Shown here one piece after another: positions 1-7,032 of a stretch of DNA of 40,829 bases. Position numbers and translations under genes: made by a program. The stretch lies in contig CAJXRD010000030.1 in NCBI GenBank assembly GCA_913058295.1, positions 1 to 40,829 of the forward strand, given 5' to 3'. Each line of letters starts with the position of its first letter. Position 1 is the stretch's first letter. Source of the stretch: an uncultured Flavobacteriales bacterium. GTDB lineage: Bacteria; Bacteroidota; Bacteroidia; Flavobacteriales; Flavobacteriaceae. The notes beneath the pieces are model-generated. The model was given only the letters and a program-made list of their open reading frames with translations, had not been told where the DNA came from and searched no databases.

Positions 1-52
1 CACGACCTGCTGATTACAAATCAGCTGCTCTAGCCAGCTGAGCTACATCGGC
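1..52 (-). tRNA. tRNA-Thr(TGT), 3' part cut off by window edge
   Basis: On the minus strand the segment starts GCCGATGTAGCTCAG, a standard acceptor-stem and D-arm start. It continues into an anticodon arm with stem GCTGA/TCAGC around the 7-base loop TTTGTAA, so the anticodon is TGT and reads ACA (Thr). The variable loop, T-arm and acceptor 3' strand lie outside the window. It sits downstream of hpf on the same strand with its own -7 box at 102-109. In Flavobacteriaceae this place is usually the start of a tRNA cluster leading to tuf; that part is inference. Confidence 0.93.
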
Positions 53-101
53 TTTCGGCTTACTTTTTCGCAAAAAAAAGCCCGCTATTTCTAACGGACT
101 G

Positions 102-109
102 CAAATGTA
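102..109 (-). promoter_or_regulatory. -7 box of the tRNA-Thr promoter
   Basis: Minus-strand TACATTTG is an exact match to the Bacteroidota primary-sigma -7 consensus TAnnTTTG. It lies about 50 bases upstream of the tRNA 5' end and is preceded by an A/T-rich run in place of a clear -33 TTTG. The promoter would let the tRNA be transcribed independently of hpf. Confidence 0.6.
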
Positions 110-134
110 TATAAATTATCTTTTTAAAAAAACT

Positions 135-160
135 TTTTCTTAAAAATATTCTTAAGAAAA
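135..160 (-). terminator. Weak AT-rich hairpin at the hpf stop codon
   Basis: An 8-bp inverted repeat (135-142 with 153-160, 10-base loop) overlaps the hpf stop codon. On the minus strand it is followed by a run of seven T. It fits a weak intrinsic terminator closing the xerC-hpf transcript before the tRNA promoter. The stem holds only one G-C pair, so chance is a real alternative. Confidence 0.35.
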
Positions 161-454
161 TGTTCTTTGTTTTTGCTTCCTTCTCTTAAGCTGTCTTTCT
201 AAGGCTTTTACGCATTCATCAGTTCCTTCTTCAAAAGATTTAGATTCTTTTTTTACAATTAATTCATCTCCCGGAACACTTAATAGTACATCAACGAGCT
301 TATTTTCCTTTTCACTTGTCTTTTGAACCTTTAAAAAAACATCTGCAAATATGATCCGATCATAAAACATTTCCAACTTTAATAGTCTATTTGTAATAAA
401 ATCAATAAGCTTTTGATCTGCAACAAAATTTGTTGTTTGTATATTTACTTTCAT
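152..454 (-). CDS. hpf: Ribosome hibernation-promoting factor, short HPF/RaiA type
   Basis: This 100-residue protein has the S30AE/RaiA fold pattern: an N-terminal beta strand (MKVNIQTTNF), a helix rich in L/K (DFITNRLLKLEMFYDRI), alternating strands, and a basic C-terminal helix (ALERQLKRRKQKQR). The length matches the short HPF class with no C-terminal dimerisation domain. The family binds the decoding region of the 30S subunit in stationary phase, blocks mRNA and tRNA sites, and promotes inactive ribosome dimers or monomers. The gene lies 21 bases downstream of xerC on the same strand and close to rpsU, so three genes that act on ribosomes or chromosome maintenance share a locus. Start at ATG 454; there is no Shine-Dalgarno, as usual for this phylum. 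Confidence 0.93.
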   Translation of the reverse strand: MKVNIQTTNFVADQKLIDFITNRLLKLEMFYDRIIFADVFLKVQKTSEKENKLVDVLLSVPGDELIVKKESKSFEEGTDECVKALERQLKRRKQKQRTFS

Positions 455-475
455 AGTCTTGATTTAAGTTAATAC

Positions 476-1366
476 TTATTTTGAATTCCTGGGGTGAGAA
501 TTTTGATACACCTGTTTTAATTTCGCTATACTATTATGAGTATAGACTTGTGTAGATGCCAAACTTGAATGTCCCAATAGCTCTTTTACCGCTTTAAGAT
601 CTGCTCCTTCATTTAAAAGATGCGTCGCAAAAGAATGTCGTAATATATGAGGACTCTTTTTCACTTTCTCAGAAGCCGTACTAAAATAAGAATTTATAAT
701 TCTGTAAACAAGGGTTTCATAAACTTTAATTCCTTTTAAAGTCAAAAATAGAAAACTAGAATCCTTTTTATTATCCAGACCGTCTCTTAAAGGAATATAA
801 TTTTTAATAGATTCAATAACGGATGGCAACAGAGGGATTCTTCTTTCTTTATTTCTTTTCCCTAATACTTTTATTGTTTGCTGAGAAACAGAAACATCCT
901 TTATTTTTAAATTCACCAACTCTGTTCTTCGAATTCCTGTTGAATAAAATAATTCCACAATCAATTTATTGCGAACACCATTAAAATCTTTTTCCTCTTT
1001 TAATAGGTTTAATACATTTTCAATTTCATTTTCTGAAAAAGGAACTTGTATTTTTTTTGAAGTTTTTAAAGATTTATGTTTCGCTAAGGGGCTTATTTCT
1101 ATAGCACCTATTTTTAAAAGAAATTTATAATAGGTCTTTAATGAAGATATCTTACGATTTACACTCTGATTAGATAAGCCATCGTCTACTAGCTTAACAA
1201 TCCAACTTCGAATGATAGAATAATGAATAGTTGTTATTTCTGAATAATCAAACTCAGTTGCTGCAAACTCATAAAATTTCTCTAAATCATTTTTATATGC
1301 TATAACAGTATGAGAAGAATATTTTTTCTCTAAAACAAGATAGTTTATAAAATTTTTAAAGGGCAT
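476..1366 (-). CDS. xerC: Tyrosine recombinase XerC
   Basis: The 296-residue protein has an N-terminal SAM-like core-binding domain (about 1-90) and a C-terminal catalytic domain. The tyrosine-recombinase residues are visible: R146 in TGIRRTEL, K170 in VLGKRNKER, H240 and R243 in HILRHSFATH, H266 in LGHSSLA and nucleophile Y275 in VYTHN. XerC/D resolve chromosome dimers at dif next to the divisome. Length and position between rpsU and hpf argue for the housekeeping enzyme and not an integrase from a mobile element; whether it is XerC or XerD cannot be settled here. The start ATG directly abuts the T-run of a hairpin that follows rpsU, leaving no room for a ribosome binding site downstream of the hairpin. 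Confidence 0.92.
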   Translation of the reverse strand: MPFKNFINYLVLEKKYSSHTVIAYKNDLEKFYEFAATEFDYSEITTIHYSIIRSWIVKLVDDGLSNQSVNRKISSLKTYYKFLLKIGAIEISPLAKHKSLKTSKKIQVPFSENEIENVLNLLKEEKDFNGVRNKLIVELFYSTGIRRTELVNLKIKDVSVSQQTIKVLGKRNKERRIPLLPSVIESIKNYIPLRDGLDNKKDSSFLFLTLKGIKVYETLVYRIINSYFSTASEKVKKSPHILRHSFATHLLNEGADLKAVKELLGHSSLASTQVYTHNSIAKLKQVYQNSHPRNSK

Positions 1367-1411
1367 AAAAAAATCCGTTGAAAAGTAAAAATACTAAAAT
1401 TCAACGGATTT
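1367..1411 (-). terminator. Hairpin plus U-tract between rpsU and xerC
   Basis: A perfect 12-bp inverted repeat (1371-1382 with 1400-1411, 17-base loop) lies 24 bases after the rpsU stop. On the minus strand it is followed by T7 ending at the xerC ATG. This is a textbook intrinsic terminator or attenuator for rpsU, partial read-through of which would supply xerC-hpf. A small inner AGTA/TACT pairing could shorten the loop. Confidence 0.8.
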
Positions 1412-1435
1412 ATATTCTATTAGAATCAAGAACAA

Positions 1436-1630
1436 TTAAATTTCTTCCTGATCTCTAAGATTTTGTATGTATTGAGCTTTTTGAACCTGTGCTCTTCTTT
1501 TTACGGAAGGCTTTGTAAACTGCTTTCTTTCTCGCAACTGGGTTTTTGTTCCTGTACGATCGAACTTACGCTTAAAACGTTTTAGCGCTCTGTCTATATT
1601 TTCTCCTTCTTTTATTGGTATTATTAACAT
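1436..1630 (-). CDS. rpsU: 30S ribosomal protein bS21
   Basis: This 64-residue basic protein matches bS21: it starts MLIIPIKEGENIDRALKRFK, has the conserved RERKQFTKPSVKRRAQ core, and has the usual length. bS21 sits on the 30S platform next to the 16S 3' end. In Bacteroidota ribosomes, bS21 with bS18 and bS6 is reported to sequester the anti-Shine-Dalgarno sequence. Consistent with that literature, this is the one gene in the window with a strong Shine-Dalgarno (1637-1648), which would couple its translation to a shortage of bS21. It has its own promoter (1660-1688) and a terminator before xerC. Start ATG 1630. Confidence 0.96.
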   Translation of the reverse strand: MLIIPIKEGENIDRALKRFKRKFDRTGTKTQLRERKQFTKPSVKRRAQVQKAQYIQNLRDQEEI

Positions 1631-1636
1631 AACTCT

Positions 1637-1648
1637 TAACCTCCTCTC
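1637..1648 (-). promoter_or_regulatory. Strong Shine-Dalgarno of rpsU
   Basis: The minus strand reads GAGAGGAGGTTA just upstream of the rpsU ATG. The AGGAGGT core ends 8 bases before the start codon, a near-maximal match to the 16S 3' end. Other genes here have A-rich leaders without such a core. Published work on Flavobacterium johnsoniae ribosomes proposes that bS21 controls its own synthesis through this kind of element. Confidence 0.85.
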
Positions 1649-1659
1649 TTTTAGGTTGG

Positions 1660-1688
1660 CAAAGATAATTACTATTTTGGAAATACAA
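1660..1688 (-). promoter_or_regulatory. rpsU promoter
   Basis: On the minus strand a -33 TTG (1686-1688) is followed after 18 bases by TATCTTTG (1660-1667), an exact TAnnTTTG -7 box with spacing inside the known 17-23 range. The transcript would begin near 1653 and have a leader of roughly 20-25 bases that consists mostly of the Shine-Dalgarno region. Confidence 0.75.
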
Positions 1689-1725
1689 TATTAGATGAAA
1701 GCTTTTTTTTATAAAAATATTTTAA

Positions 1726-3156
1726 TCATTCTTTAAACAGTGTTGCTCGCTTGCTTAAGTCCTGAACCAGCTTTTCTTCTTCCTCGCTTTCCAGTAGTAT
1801 ATTATAGTTTTCCCAGAAGTCTTTATTATAAGGTCTATGTAAAAATATATCTTCAGACCATGTTTTTTGCAATTCTTCAGTTATTAAATCCGGTTCTTGA
1901 ATGATTTCGGTAAAAAGTATTTCTTGTACGGTATAATAAAACTGCTCTTCTTTTAACCTTTTCTTCTCTTCTTCGCTTATATATTTTTTATCCGAGGATC
2001 TGTCTCCAACATTAACTAGTTTTGGAGTTTCGTAATAATAATAATTAGGGTACATTTTGCCTTCATACTCCATATACGAAATAACCAATTTATGATTATT
2101 CAAAGTACCTAGTAGACTCTTACTTCTACTTTTTTGTTTTTCTGAAGAAGCAATTAATTCGTATTCAATTCTCTTAATAGCAAAAGTGTCCCAATAAATA
2201 TAAATCCAACCTTTAGTTTCAAATCCTTCATTATAAATTCCCTTCGTATTTAATCCAACAAAATCTAATCCTCTTTTAATTTCGATTTTATAAATCTTTC
2301 TACCATTATCAACCAATACAGTATCTATATTAAATTGATGGTTTTCAAGAATATTTTCTCCAAACAAACCATTGGACATATTTGAATTTCTAATTAGGTT
2401 AAGTTTTCCTTTAAAGAGAAAATTCATTCCGTTTACACGCTCATCATTCCATTTAATAGCTCCAACAAGTTTCGAGGTTTCAATAGTATCTCTACGAAGT
2501 TGTTTCGAGCTCATTTTAAAATTTTTAGAGGCACTCCTTAAATAGGAAGAATAAACGAACAAACTATCTATATCTCTTAAATCGTAACTTTTTCTATTTT
2601 CGTTTACGTTAATTTTTAGATTGTCTTTAGAGCCAGAAGCATAACTAGAATCATACAATGTTATGGCACTTTCAATAAGCCATTTGTATTCATTTTTATT
2701 TCGCTCTTTGTGTCTTAAAAAACCCTTCTGCATAAAAGGTTGATCTGGCAAGTTTTCCGGAAGTTCTTCAATAGCCCTTAATACAACATCATTTCCTGTT
2801 TTCGGTCTTGTCTCAGCTATAATTAGAATCTCATCTAAAGAAGCTATATCTTCTTCAAGAAATATATCTTCGTCATTTACAAATTCACTAACTAGTATTT
2901 TAAAGCTTTTATAGCCAATGGAAGAAATTACAAGAGTGTCACTTTCTAATTCTTTCGGTACAGATAAAACAAATCTACCATCCGTATTACTAATAGTACC
3001 AATGGTCGACTTATCAATATAAATACTTGCATTCTCTAATGGCAAATAAGTGATAAAATCTACTACTTTACTTTTCAACTCTGTTTGAGAAAAAGCATTA
3101 ATAGAAAAAATTAAGATAAAAAAACAAATAATATATTTAAAATAGCTACGCTTCAT
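1726..3156 (-). CDS. Secreted carboxypeptidase-regulatory-like domain protein
   Basis: This 476-residue protein has a signal peptide (MKRSYFKYIICFFILIFSI...AFSQ, about 1-23). An Ig-like CarboxypepD_reg domain follows at about 25-110 with the typical LPLENASIYI, TISNTDGRFVLSVP and SSIGYK blocks. The remaining 360 residues carry no motif I recognise; they are rich in strand-like Y/I/N segments and end in an acidic tail. In Bacteroidota such proteins usually sit at the outer membrane or in the periplasm; some resemble TonB-receptor N-termini, but this one is too short for a TonB-dependent barrel. No SusD partner is adjacent. It may form a unit with the downstream acyl-CoA dehydrogenase (37-base gap), but no shared role is evident. 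Confidence 0.75.
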   Translation of the reverse strand: MKRSYFKYIICFFILIFSINAFSQTELKSKVVDFITYLPLENASIYIDKSTIGTISNTDGRFVLSVPKELESDTLVISSIGYKSFKILVSEFVNDEDIFLEEDIASLDEILIIAETRPKTGNDVVLRAIEELPENLPDQPFMQKGFLRHKERNKNEYKWLIESAITLYDSSYASGSKDNLKINVNENRKSYDLRDIDSLFVYSSYLRSASKNFKMSSKQLRRDTIETSKLVGAIKWNDERVNGMNFLFKGKLNLIRNSNMSNGLFGENILENHQFNIDTVLVDNGRKIYKIEIKRGLDFVGLNTKGIYNEGFETKGWIYIYWDTFAIKRIEYELIASSEKQKSRSKSLLGTLNNHKLVISYMEYEGKMYPNYYYYETPKLVNVGDRSSDKKYISEEEKKRLKEEQFYYTVQEILFTEIIQEPDLITEELQKTWSEDIFLHRPYNKDFWENYNILLESEEEEKLVQDLSKRATLFKE

Positions 3157-3193
3157 TTTATGTTAATTATGTTAAACAGCTATTCTCTAGCTT

Positions 3194-4360
3194 TTATGTT
3201 GCAGGTTTATACCCTTTACCGTCTATGACCATTTTGGCAATTATCTCTCTAAGAATCTCTGAAGTTCCGCCACCAATTGGTCCTAGTCTACTATCTCTAA
3301 ATAACCTGGCCATTGGATAGTCTTCCATATAGCCATAACCTCCTAATAATTGAAGGCATTGATACATCACATCATCAGACATTTTTGTAGATGTTAACTT
3401 AGCCATAGTCGCTTCCTTTACTACATACTCTCCATCATTTAATCGCTTCATCGTACTATAATTAAAGGTTTTACAAACTTCAATCTCACTAGCCATTTGG
3501 GCGACATTATGTCTAAGAGCCTGAAATTCTGATATACTTTTACCAAATGCAACTCTGTCCTTCATGTATTGTATTGCATAATCTAAAGCAAATTCTGAAC
3601 GCGCATGCGCATTAACTGCCATAATTAAACGCTCTAAAGCAAAATGCTGCATAATATAAGGAAAACCCATATTCTCTTCTCCCATTAAGTTCTCAGCAGG
3701 GATGGTTACATTATCAAAAGCAATTTCTGCTGTATCACTTGCTCGCCAACCTAACTTATCAAGTTTTGTTGAAGAAATACCAGGAGTATCTCTATCCATA
3801 ACAAAAATACTAATTCCCTTACCTCCTAATTCTGGAGAAGTTTTAGCAGCAACCACCAAATAATCACTGTAAACACCGTTAGTAATAAATGTTTTGGAAC
3901 CATTAATTACATAGTTTCCGTCTTTTTTTACCGCAGTTGTTCTCATCCCAGAAACATCAGATCCTCCAAAAGGTTCCGTAATACACAGACATCCAATTTT
4001 ATCACCAGTAATACTTGGCGCTAAATATTTTTCTTTAATATCATCACTACCTTCTTTATTAAGGTGTGTCATTGCTAAATAAGCATGTGCCCACATATTT
4101 GCTGCAAATCCAGCAGAATTTATTTTCTGAAGTTCTTCCAGAAAAATAACTGTATAAAATAAATCAAGATCTAATCCGCCATATTTTTCTGGATAATTAA
4201 TTCCAAAAAAGCCCATCTCACCCATTTTCTTCCAGATAAACCGTTCTACGGTTCCTGTCTCTTCCCATTTATTTATATGAGGCACTACTTCTTTCTGCAA
4301 AAAGTCTTTTAAACTTTTTCTAAAAAGCTCATGTTCCTCCGTAAAATACATATTATTCAT
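3194..4360 (-). CDS. Acyl-CoA dehydrogenase, LCAD-like
   Basis: The 388-residue flavoprotein has the full acyl-CoA dehydrogenase layout: N-terminal helical domain, the FAD-binding strand block LCITEPFGGSDVSGMRTTA (about 125-143), and a C-terminal helical domain ending LLGGYGYMEDYPMARLFRD...GGGTSEILREIIA. It would oxidise an acyl-CoA thioester to the 2-enoyl-CoA and pass electrons to ETF. The residue before the GGTSE motif is Gly, not the catalytic Glu of medium-chain enzymes. E243 in ALERLI aligns by eye with the helix-G Glu used by long-chain and isovaleryl-CoA dehydrogenases, so that is the likely base. Substrate cannot be assigned. No other beta-oxidation gene is adjacent. Confidence 0.9.
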   Translation of the reverse strand: MNNMYFTEEHELFRKSLKDFLQKEVVPHINKWEETGTVERFIWKKMGEMGFFGINYPEKYGGLDLDLFYTVIFLEELQKINSAGFAANMWAHAYLAMTHLNKEGSDDIKEKYLAPSITGDKIGCLCITEPFGGSDVSGMRTTAVKKDGNYVINGSKTFITNGVYSDYLVVAAKTSPELGGKGISIFVMDRDTPGISSTKLDKLGWRASDTAEIAFDNVTIPAENLMGEENMGFPYIMQHFALERLIMAVNAHARSEFALDYAIQYMKDRVAFGKSISEFQALRHNVAQMASEIEVCKTFNYSTMKRLNDGEYVVKEATMAKLTSTKMSDDVMYQCLQLLGGYGYMEDYPMARLFRDSRLGPIGGGTSEILREIIAKMVIDGKGYKPAT

Positions 4361-4406
4361 ATTTTTTTTTGATTGTTTTTCAAGAAATTACTCTAAATAG
4401 AAGTAA

Positions 4407-5279
4407 TCATTCAAGGGTCAAATATAGTTGAATTCTTGCTAACATTCTTGGAGACATACCCTCTATTATTTTTAGCTCAGAAAAGTCATCTATTCGTTCT
4501 CTAAGTATTCGAAATTCCCAAATTCGCTTGGCTAATTCAAAAGAAACATCAGGTATTGTTGCAATATCTGAAGCTGATATAACATTGATATTCATTTTAT
4601 TAATTTCTTTTGGGGTCTTTACTGTGAATTCATTTAAAGTACGTTCTACAACTTGTTCATTTAAGCCATACACATTGTTTAATTGTGAATCTGCAGTAAA
4701 TCCTCCTAACTTTAAACGATAAGAAATTATACGCTTACTTAAAGTAGCCCCTATTCCACTTATTTTCTGAAGCTCTTCTTCTGTAGCTTTATTCAAGTCT
4801 AATTTTTCTGAAAATAGCTTTTCCTTAAAACCCATATTGTATTCTTTTTTAGGTTTTGGATTAGTAAGCCATTCTGGAAATTTAAAGTATGGACTGATTA
4901 CTTCTAAAAGAGAATCTGAAATCTTGGTAACTTTTTGAAAATCTTGTTTTGAATTTATCCATTGACCCTTTTCTCTAAAATGATGCAAACGATCTATTTC
5001 TAAAAGAGACATCCCCAAAGTGTATCCTTTAAAATCTGTAATAAAATTAGGATTGAAAGGGTATATTTTCGGTTTTCTAGAAGTAAGTTCAATTTGCCTT
5101 AAAGAATCTAATTCTTTTTGAAGAGATATAATTTCAGGAGAAGTAGTATCTAAAACATCTTCATCAGAAAAATCAACAAAATAATAGACCCCTAGTAAGC
5201 CAGTAATAAGTAGTAGCAAAAACAAAATCCCATTTCGTTGCTGTCTGTTAAACACGAAATGGGATTTAATATTTTCCAT
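4407..5279 (-). CDS. Helix-hairpin-helix membrane-anchored protein, ComEA-like
   Basis: The 290-residue protein starts with a basic stretch and one transmembrane helix (about 15-36, GILFLLLLITGLLGVYYFV). Next comes a linker with PFNPNF, typical of Bacteroidota HhH proteins, and then three HhH units: a degenerate one (about 90-130), a canonical one (LDLNKATEEELQKISGIG, about 161-190), and a third near 228-285 (NINVISASDIATIPDVSFELAKRIWEF split by a turn). HhH units bind the DNA backbone non-specifically; ComEA does so at the cell surface during uptake, while GspK-like proteins use them otherwise. Which role applies is open. The first 20 codons contain a perfect 14-bp inverted repeat (5225-5267). 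Confidence 0.85.
   Translation of the reverse strand: MENIKSHFVFNRQQRNGILFLLLLITGLLGVYYFVDFSDEDVLDTTSPEIISLQKELDSLRQIELTSRKPKIYPFNPNFITDFKGYTLGMSLLEIDRLHHFREKGQWINSKQDFQKVTKISDSLLEVISPYFKFPEWLTNPKPKKEYNMGFKEKLFSEKLDLNKATEEELQKISGIGATLSKRIISYRLKLGGFTADSQLNNVYGLNEQVVERTLNEFTVKTPKEINKMNINVISASDIATIPDVSFELAKRIWEFRILRERIDDFSELKIIEGMSPRMLARIQLYLTLE
5225..5267 (-). repeat. Perfect 14-bp inverted repeat inside the 5' end of the HhH gene
   Basis: The minus strand reads AAATCCCATTTCGT, then 15 bases, then its exact reverse complement ACGAAATGGGATTT, followed by the T-rich TGTTTTTG. It spans about codons 5-18 of the HhH gene. In RNA it would form a stable stem-loop right after the start codon, with a terminator-like downstream T-rich run. 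It could act as an attenuator or hinder translation initiation; no function is known to me. Confidence 0.8.
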
Positions 5280-5331
5280 CAGAATATAGATTTATTATTA
5301 TTCTGGGGAGTTATGTTTTATTAAGTAAAAG

Positions 5332-6927
5332 TTATTCCTTTTTAGCCTTTATAACTTTCATATATTTATTCAACTCTTCTTTTACTTTAGGTGCTAATAT
5401 TACCAAACCTATCATATTTGGCACCATCATGGCAAAAATCATGGCATCGGAGAAATTGATAACTGATCCTAAGCTAGCAGCAGCACCAATAACTACAAAT
5501 ACACAAAATAATATTTTATAAGTGTATTCCATTTTTTTAGTTCTACCGAATAAATAAGCCCAACCTTGGAATCCATAATAAGACCATGAGATCATTGTAC
5601 TAAATGCAAATAATACTACTGCAATAGTTAATACATATGGGAACCAAGAAATTGAAGATGCGAAAGCACTTGATGTTAACAGAATTGCCTGAGCATCACT
5701 TCCTGGTGGATTTAGAGGATCCACAAATCCAGTTATAATTAACACTAAAGCTGTCATTGTACAAACAATAACAGTATCAATAAATGGCTCTAATAAAGCA
5801 ACCATACCTTCACTTGCCGCATATTTTGTTTTTACTGCTGAATGGGCTATAGATGCAGAACCAACACCTGCCTCATTTGAAAATGCAGCTCTTCTAAATC
5901 CTTGTACCAAAACACCCACAATTCCACCTGCAATTCCTTCTGGACTAAATGCTCCATTCCAGATTGCTGCAAATGCGCTACCTATCATATCATACTTAGC
6001 AATAATAACAAACAAGGATGCTGCAACATATATAACCACCATAAATGGCACAATTTTATCTGTTACTTTAGCTATCTTTTTAATTCCACCAATGATTACA
6101 ATACCAACAAACACAGCCATTATTAGTCCAAAAACCCAACCCCTATTATGAAATATAGATTCATTTCCTCCTGTAATACTTTCTACTAATTGAAAGGCTT
6201 GATTTACTTGGAACATATTTCCACCTCCAAACGATCCTCCAATAACAAAGATCGCAAAAAACACTGCTAAAATCTTACCTAAAACTGGCATACCTTTAGA
6301 TTTCAGTCCTTTTGTTAAATAGTACATCGGACCACCATAAACGGTTCCGTCTTCTGCAATATCTCTATATTTTACCCCTAAAGTACACTCCACAAATTTT
6401 GATGCCATACCTAAGAATCCAGCAACTATCATCCAGAATGTTGCTCCTGCTCCACCAATAGAAACAGCAATTGCAACACCAGCAATATTACCTAAACCTA
6501 CGGTTGCTGAAAGTGCCGCAGTTAAAGCTTGAAAGTGAGAAACCTCCCCTTCGTGTCCTTCAATAGCAATAGTTTCAATATGATCTTCTCCTTCATTTAA
6601 ATCTCCAGCACCAGGTAATGATTCATGATGATCTACATCATCATATTTTCCTCTTACAATATTTATTGATGTCCAAAAACCTCTTAAATTAATACCTTTA
6701 AAGTAAATAGTAAAGTAGGTCGCACCAATAATTAAGGGAAATAACACCCAAAATACTTTAACTCCTCCACCAAAATCAATTTGATAAAATATAAAACTTA
6801 CAAACCAACCTGTTGCATTTCCAAAAACTTGATCAATTTTTTGATCTAATCCTTGTTCAGTTGCCTCTTGTGCAAAAGTTAAAAATGGAATTAAAAAAGT
6901 AAAAAGGGAAAGAAGATATTTCTTCAT
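5332..6927 (-). CDS. Sodium:amino-acid symporter, AGCS (alanine) family
   Basis: The 531-residue membrane protein carries AGCS signatures such as ATVGLGNIAGVA (about 141-152), GGPMYYLTKG and AAFSNEAGVGSASIAH, with about ten hydrophobic segments. The family imports alanine or glycine with Na+ (or H+) across the inner membrane. Two oddities: an N-terminal signal-peptide-like helix (MKKYLLSLFTFLIPFLTFAQ) precedes the first expected helix, and an acidic His-containing insertion (about 95-130, DDVDHHESLPGAGDLNEGED then more) lies before the core. Both make it longer than the about 450-residue bacterial norm. Start ATG 6927; the next gene upstream ends 105 bases away, so it probably has its own promoter, though I see no clear -7 box. 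Confidence 0.92.
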   Translation of the reverse strand: MKKYLLSLFTFLIPFLTFAQEATEQGLDQKIDQVFGNATGWFVSFIFYQIDFGGGVKVFWVLFPLIIGATYFTIYFKGINLRGFWTSINIVRGKYDDVDHHESLPGAGDLNEGEDHIETIAIEGHEGEVSHFQALTAALSATVGLGNIAGVAIAVSIGGAGATFWMIVAGFLGMASKFVECTLGVKYRDIAEDGTVYGGPMYYLTKGLKSKGMPVLGKILAVFFAIFVIGGSFGGGNMFQVNQAFQLVESITGGNESIFHNRGWVFGLIMAVFVGIVIIGGIKKIAKVTDKIVPFMVVIYVAASLFVIIAKYDMIGSAFAAIWNGAFSPEGIAGGIVGVLVQGFRRAAFSNEAGVGSASIAHSAVKTKYAASEGMVALLEPFIDTVIVCTMTALVLIITGFVDPLNPPGSDAQAILLTSSAFASSISWFPYVLTIAVVLFAFSTMISWSYYGFQGWAYLFGRTKKMEYTYKILFCVFVVIGAAASLGSVINFSDAMIFAMMVPNMIGLVILAPKVKEELNKYMKVIKAKKE

Positions 6928-7032
6928 AATTAGAGTTTAAGTTAAATTCTTAATGATGTCATTTTTCAAAGAAGCAAGAAACTAAAAAAAATCGGGACTT
7001 CAAATTTTTGTCCGTTAATTTGTTAAAGGGTT

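Noticed and set aside
476-1366. Tyrosine recombinase as integrase of a mobile element
   Set aside because: Length, motifs and the rpsU-xerC-hpf context fit the housekeeping XerC. No attachment-site repeats, cargo genes or second recombinase are present, and the tRNA nearby is not disrupted as far as visible.
6982-7005. GGAC/GTCC pairing with following T-run after the K+ channel gene
   Set aside because: Only a 4-bp stem with a poorly matched interior; too weak to call a terminator, although the T8 run on the minus strand is suggestive.
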